Shown here: positions 6,477-9,122 of the stretch, one piece after another
Numbering within the stretch: the first letter of the stretch is position 1
Layout: every line of letters starts with the position of its first letter
Source: Enteractinococcus helveticum
GTDB taxonomy: Bacteria > Actinomycetota > Actinomycetes > Actinomycetales > Micrococcaceae
Direction: 5' to 3'
DNA: 9,122 nucleotides
Assembly (NCBI RefSeq): GCF_020742345.1
Contig: NZ_DYXC01000064.1
Span: forward strand, 1 to 9,122
Program-made: the position numbers and the translations under genes
Notes under the pieces: generated by a model
The model's database searches: none
Told to the model about the DNA's origin: nothing
The model's input: only the letters and a program-made list of their open reading frames with translations

Positions 6477-6505
6477 TCGACTACCAGCGGAGACCCGAAA
6501 ATAAT
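6477..6505 (+). promoter_or_regulatory. Candidate promoter of metY-metB
   Basis: TCGACT (6477-6482, four of six to TTGACA) and AATAAT (6500-6505, five of six to TATAAT) are spaced by 17 bases. Initiation would fall near 6512, immediately before the first paired base of the riboswitch at 6513. That fit to the aptamer boundary is the main support. Confidence 0.55.
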
Positions 6506-6511
6506 TCAATA

Positions 6512-6626
6512 TGGATCACGAGTATCGGTTTTTACAGCTCTGACTGACCGATCGGCAACCCTTTGTCGCTGTGACGGGGTGCTTTCAGATGATGATCCGG
6601 CCGTGAGCAATACCGCTCATCGGCAA
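6512..6626 (+). ncRNA. SAM-IV-like S-adenosylmethionine riboswitch
   Basis: The conserved SAM-I/SAM-IV core is visible. P1 is GGATCA (6513-6518) with TGATCC (6593-6598). GAG follows P1 at 6520-6522. P2 is ATCGGT (6524-6529) with ACCGAT (6547-6552). GGCAACC (6554-6560) leads into P3 (CCC 6559-6561 with GGG 6576-6578), and GGTGC (6578-6582) follows. The GGTGC-to-P1 segment lacks the SAM-I P4 hairpin, and a strong hairpin (GCCG/CGGC and GAGC/GCTC, about 6599-6624) follows P1, as in the SAM-IV layout. This class senses SAM and represses methionine genes in actinobacteria; here it precedes metY by about 50 bases. SAM-I-IV variant is the alternative class label. Confidence 0.85.
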
Positions 6627-6630
6627 GCAT

Positions 6631-6671
6631 GGCGTTACGAAGCATCTGCTTCGCGCCCCGTTCACAGGGGG
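6631..6671 (+). promoter_or_regulatory. Riboswitch expression platform: mutually exclusive hairpins at the metY ribosome binding site
   Basis: One hairpin pairs GGCG (6631-6634) with CGCC (6654-6657), skips a TTA bulge and pairs CGAAGC (6638-6643) with GCTTCG (6648-6653) around an ATCT loop. A second pairs CCCC (6656-6659) with GGGG (6667-6670), which is the ribosome binding site AGGGGG of metY. Both need C6656 and C6657, so the first would free the ribosome site and the second would hide it. This fits translational control by SAM; which state SAM favours is inference. Confidence 0.5.
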
Positions 6672-6676
6672 ACACC

Positions 6677-8095
6677 TTGTCTACGACACCCAAGAACTCT
6701 GATGTTGAAGCGCGGCCACCTGCACCACCCGCACACCGGCCGGCCACAGAACAGATCCATGCCGGCACCGACCAGCAGTTACCAGCTCACCCAGTACGCC
6801 AGCCGCTCTACGCATCAGCGGCCTACCAGTTCGATTCGTTAGCACAGGCGCGCGAAACTTTCGCCCAGCGTCAACCAGGTTTCACCTATTCCCGTACCGG
6901 GAATCCCACCGTTGCGTTATTAGAACGCCGCATTGCAGCTCTCGAGGGCGGTGTTGGTGCAGTGGCCACATCCTCAGGTCAAGCCGCCATCACGCTAGTT
7001 GTGTTAGCACTAGCTGGCCGTTCGGGGCAGAGTCCCGATGGTGAACCCCATCCTGAGGTTTCTGCCGGACACGTCGTGGCATCCAACAGGATCTACGGTG
7101 GTACCGCAGATCTGCTCAATGACACCCTGGCCGAAGCCGGTATCACCGTCACCTGGGTCAATCCCCACAACCCGGCCGAATGGGAAGCCGCGGTAACCGA
7201 TCGCACCAGGTTGTTTCTCGTCGAATCGGTGGGAAATCCCCACGGAGACCTTGCCGATATCCCTGCCCTTGCCGACCTCGCCAACCGCTACGGCGTCGTC
7301 TTGGCCGTCGATAACACACTGGCAACCCCCTACCTAGTACAGCCTGGCAGCCTCGGTGCCCATCTTGTGGTGCATTCGGCCACCAAATACCTATTGGGCA
7401 ACGGGTCATGTTTGGCAGGTGCCATCATTGCTACCGGTCAGTTCAAGCCCAGCCAAAATCCGACTCGCTGGCCACAATTGACCGTCCCGCGCAAACGCTT
7501 CGGCGATCAATCGCTGGTGTCAGGTTTTGGTGACGACGGCGCACTGCTGCACCTGATCCGAGCCCAGCTCCTCAACGACACCGGACCAACATTATCTTCC
7601 TATAACGCTCAAAATATCCTTGACGGTCTTGAAACCCTGGACATACGAGTCCAGCGGCACTGTGCTACCGCCGAAGAACTCGCTCGCCGGTTGACTGCAC
7701 ATCCTGCAGTGTCTTGTGTGCGGCATCCGAGTCTGCCCGATTCGCCTGATCATCGGATCGCCACACGAGACTATCCGCGCGGCACCGGTGGCGTCCTGTC
7801 CTTTGAAATCGATTCCGACCTTCACGGCGTAGAACAATTTTTCGACGCTCTGAGCCTCTTTAAGATCGCCGCAAATCTGGGTGATGCTCGCTCAATGGCG
7901 GTCCACCCGGCATCAACGACCCACTGTCGACTAACCCCGGCACTCATTCAAGCCGGTGAAATCACTGAGCAAACAGTCCGCCTGGCCGTGGGCAGGGAAG
8001 ACGTCGAAGACTTATGGGCCGACCTGAATACTGCTCTACATTGCGTCCTGTCAAACCAAACCGCAGGCCAAACACAGAAGGTGAATGTGTCATGA
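6677..8095 (+). CDS. metY: O-acetylhomoserine sulfhydrylase (MetY)
   Basis: PLP enzyme of the Cys/Met metabolism family, 472 residues; O-acetyl-L-homoserine plus sulfide gives L-homocysteine, a one-step entry to methionine in the cytoplasm. Motifs: YSRTGNPT (71-78), SSGQAA (99-104), Asp212 in DNTLATPY (PLP nitrogen partner), and HSATK with Lys237 as Schiff-base lysine. Near the C terminus LFKIAANLGDARSMAVHPASTTH is the MetY-type arginine and substrate-loop region. The stretch after the lysine reads YLLGNGSCLAG where FIGGHGT-type sequence is usual, a possible sign of altered substrate preference. I chose TTG 6677 because AGGGGG lies 5 bases upstream; ATG 6629 would put the start inside the leader hairpin. 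The N terminus carries about 25 extra Pro/Ala-rich residues. It overlaps metB by ATGA and is under the SAM riboswitch. An O-succinylhomoserine preference is possible. Confidence 0.88.
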   Translation: MSTTPKNSDVEARPPAPPAHRPATEQIHAGTDQQLPAHPVRQPLYASAAYQFDSLAQARETFAQRQPGFTYSRTGNPTVALLERRIAALEGGVGAVATSSGQAAITLVVLALAGRSGQSPDGEPHPEVSAGHVVASNRIYGGTADLLNDTLAEAGITVTWVNPHNPAEWEAAVTDRTRLFLVESVGNPHGDLADIPALADLANRYGVVLAVDNTLATPYLVQPGSLGAHLVVHSATKYLLGNGSCLAGAIIATGQFKPSQNPTRWPQLTVPRKRFGDQSLVSGFGDDGALLHLIRAQLLNDTGPTLSSYNAQNILDGLETLDIRVQRHCATAEELARRLTAHPAVSCVRHPSLPDSPDHRIATRDYPRGTGGVLSFEIDSDLHGVEQFFDALSLFKIAANLGDARSMAVHPASTTHCRLTPALIQAGEITEQTVRLAVGREDVEDLWADLNTALHCVLSNQTAGQTQKVNVS

Positions 8096-9122
8096 CCGAA
8101 ATCAAAATACCTTCCCAACCACGACAGCAACAACAGCTGTTGCGCCCCGGATTTCGTACCCAATCGGTACACGCCGGACAGCAGCCTGATCCGCTGACCG
8201 GTGCGGTGATTCAACCCATCTATCAGACCTCGACTTTCGCCCAGCCCGGAGTCGAAACACTCAAGAGCGGCTATGAATACTCCCGCGGTGGCAATCCGAC
8301 TCGCACCGCGTTAGAGACCCAGCTTGCCGCACTCGAACACGGAACAGCAGCCTTCGCCTTCGCCTCTGGAATCGCCGCTGAAGACGCCGTGCTGCGTGCC
8401 ACGCTTCGTCCGGGGGACACTGTGGTGGCTGCGGCGGAAAGCTATGGTGGTACCCATCGATTGCTCACCCAGCTCTATGCCCGCTGGGGCATCCACACGA
8501 TTTTTGTGTCGCCGCAGCATCCGCACGAGTTGGAACAAGCACTAGCTGATCCAACCGTGCAGCTGGTCTGGTTAGAGTCGCCCACCAACCCGCTGTTGAC
8601 GGTTGTGGACATCGCAGCGTGGGCAGAACGTGCCCACGCTCATAATGCGTTGCTGGTGGTGGACAATACGTTTGCTTCCCCCGCGTTGCAGACTCCGCTT
8701 CAATTGGGTGCTGACGCTGTGGTGCATTCCACCACCAAGTACATCGGTGGGCACTCTGACGTCCTGGGTGGCGCTGTGGTCGTAGCCGATGCGGTCTGGG
8801 AAGACGTCCCGTTAGCCGAACGCCTGGAGTTCCAACAATTCGCCGGTGGTGCAGTAGCCGGACCACAGGATGCTTTTCTGACCTCAAGGGGTTTGAAAAC
8901 CCTCGGTGTACGGATGAGACAGCACTGTGAGAACGCCGGGATTATCGCCGAATGGTTGACTTCCCGCGCTGTCATCAAAAATGTGTTCTACCCGGGCTTA
9001 GCATCGCACCCGTCCCACAGCATTGCCCGTCAGCAAATGTCAGGATTTGGTGGGGTGGTGTCATTCCAGGTGCACGGCGGTGAGGCTGCTGCACGACGTG
9101 TCGCCGAGGGCACGGAGACCTT
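8092..9122 (+). CDS. metB: Cystathionine gamma-synthase (MetB), 3-prime end outside the window
   Basis: PLP enzyme that joins activated homoserine and cysteine into cystathionine, the first step of transsulfuration to methionine. 343 residues are present and the frame is open at the window end; family members have about 380-400, so roughly 40-50 residues are missing. Motifs: TQSVHAGQ (23-30), YSRGGNPTR (63-71), FASG (90-93), Asp191 in VDNTFASPALQ, Lys216 in HSTTKYIGGHSD (Schiff-base lysine) and MSGFGG near the end. The sequence as a whole looks like mycobacterial and corynebacterial MetB. The start overlaps the metY stop (ATGA), with AGAAGGTG at 8076-8083, so it shares the riboswitch-controlled transcript. 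The first 20 residues are a Gln-rich extension. Since the family is hard to split by sequence, cystathionine gamma-lyase or homocysteine gamma-lyase activity is a minor alternative. Confidence 0.87.
   Translation, partial: MTEIKIPSQPRQQQQLLRPGFRTQSVHAGQQPDPLTGAVIQPIYQTSTFAQPGVETLKSGYEYSRGGNPTRTALETQLAALEHGTAAFAFASGIAAEDAVLRATLRPGDTVVAAAESYGGTHRLLTQLYARWGIHTIFVSPQHPHELEQALADPTVQLVWLESPTNPLLTVVDIAAWAERAHAHNALLVVDNTFASPALQTPLQLGADAVVHSTTKYIGGHSDVLGGAVVVADAVWEDVPLAERLEFQQFAGGAVAGPQDAFLTSRGLKTLGVRMRQHCENAGIIAEWLTSRAVIKNVFYPGLASHPSHSIARQQMSGFGGVVSFQVHGGEAAARRVAEGTET

Larger units (their letters stand above)
6140..6500. other. Gene-free stretch between mesD and the metY leader
   Basis: No gene is supported on either strand. 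Apart from the terminator it holds a short palindrome AGGAATCCT (6157-6165), a repeated GTCTCGAA (6293-6300 and 6352-6359) and an inverted repeat at 6436-6466. A minus-strand frame at 6170-6394 and a short plus-strand frame starting at 6341 have no recognisable protein features. It may be the decayed flank of the inserted cassette, but I cannot identify any remnant. Confidence 0.45.

Noticed and set aside
1..9122. CRISPR arrays, tRNA or rRNA genes, insertion sequences
   Set aside because: No regularly spaced repeats, no tRNA-like cloverleaf noticed, and no transposase or terminal inverted repeats were seen.

Overview
The window reads as part of an actinobacterial chromosome with a sulfur-amino-acid theme. 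The case for Actinobacteria rests on three things: a SAM-IV-type riboswitch, a class known mainly from that phylum; a MetB whose sequence looks like the mycobacterial/corynebacterial type; and GC-rich flanks with GTG/TTG starts and ATGA/TAATG gene overlaps. Genus cannot be fixed from the sequence; a Micrococcales-like organism is only a guess. All supported genes lie on the + strand.

Region 1 (1-3705): a non-coding leader, then a tightly coupled ABC transporter operon of the peptide/nickel (Opp/Dpp) type: OppB-like permease, OppC-like permease, and one polypeptide carrying two ATPase domains. No substrate-binding protein is in the window. The ATPase is odd: both domains keep Walker A but have lost the Q-loop glutamine, an intact LSGGQ signature and the H-loop histidine.

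Region 2 (3706-6260): a 330-base intergenic stretch with several small palindromes, then a two-gene cassette visibly AT-richer than its surroundings, closed by a strong hairpin terminator. The genes are a DUF1852 protein (MesX) and a core, MetE-C-terminal-like methionine synthase (MesD). This pair is the most notable system here: MesD is reported to make methionine without methyl-folate or cobalamin, needing MesX and oxygen, and its methyl donor is, to my knowledge, unidentified. The composition and the close resemblance to gammaproteobacterial DUF1852 proteins, as I recall them, suggest horizontal acquisition.

Region 3 (6261-9122): a gene-poor stretch with an inverted repeat, a plausible promoter, a SAM-IV-like aptamer, and a leader whose hairpins could expose or hide the ribosome binding site. 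It precedes metY (O-acetylhomoserine sulfhydrylase, TTG start) and metB (cystathionine gamma-synthase, cut by the window edge), which overlap by ATGA.

Together: MetY makes homocysteine directly from sulfide, MetB makes cystathionine from cysteine, and MesD/MesX would methylate homocysteine to methionine. SAM would then shut down metY-metB through the riboswitch. Whether the transporter serves the same pathway is not shown by the sequence.
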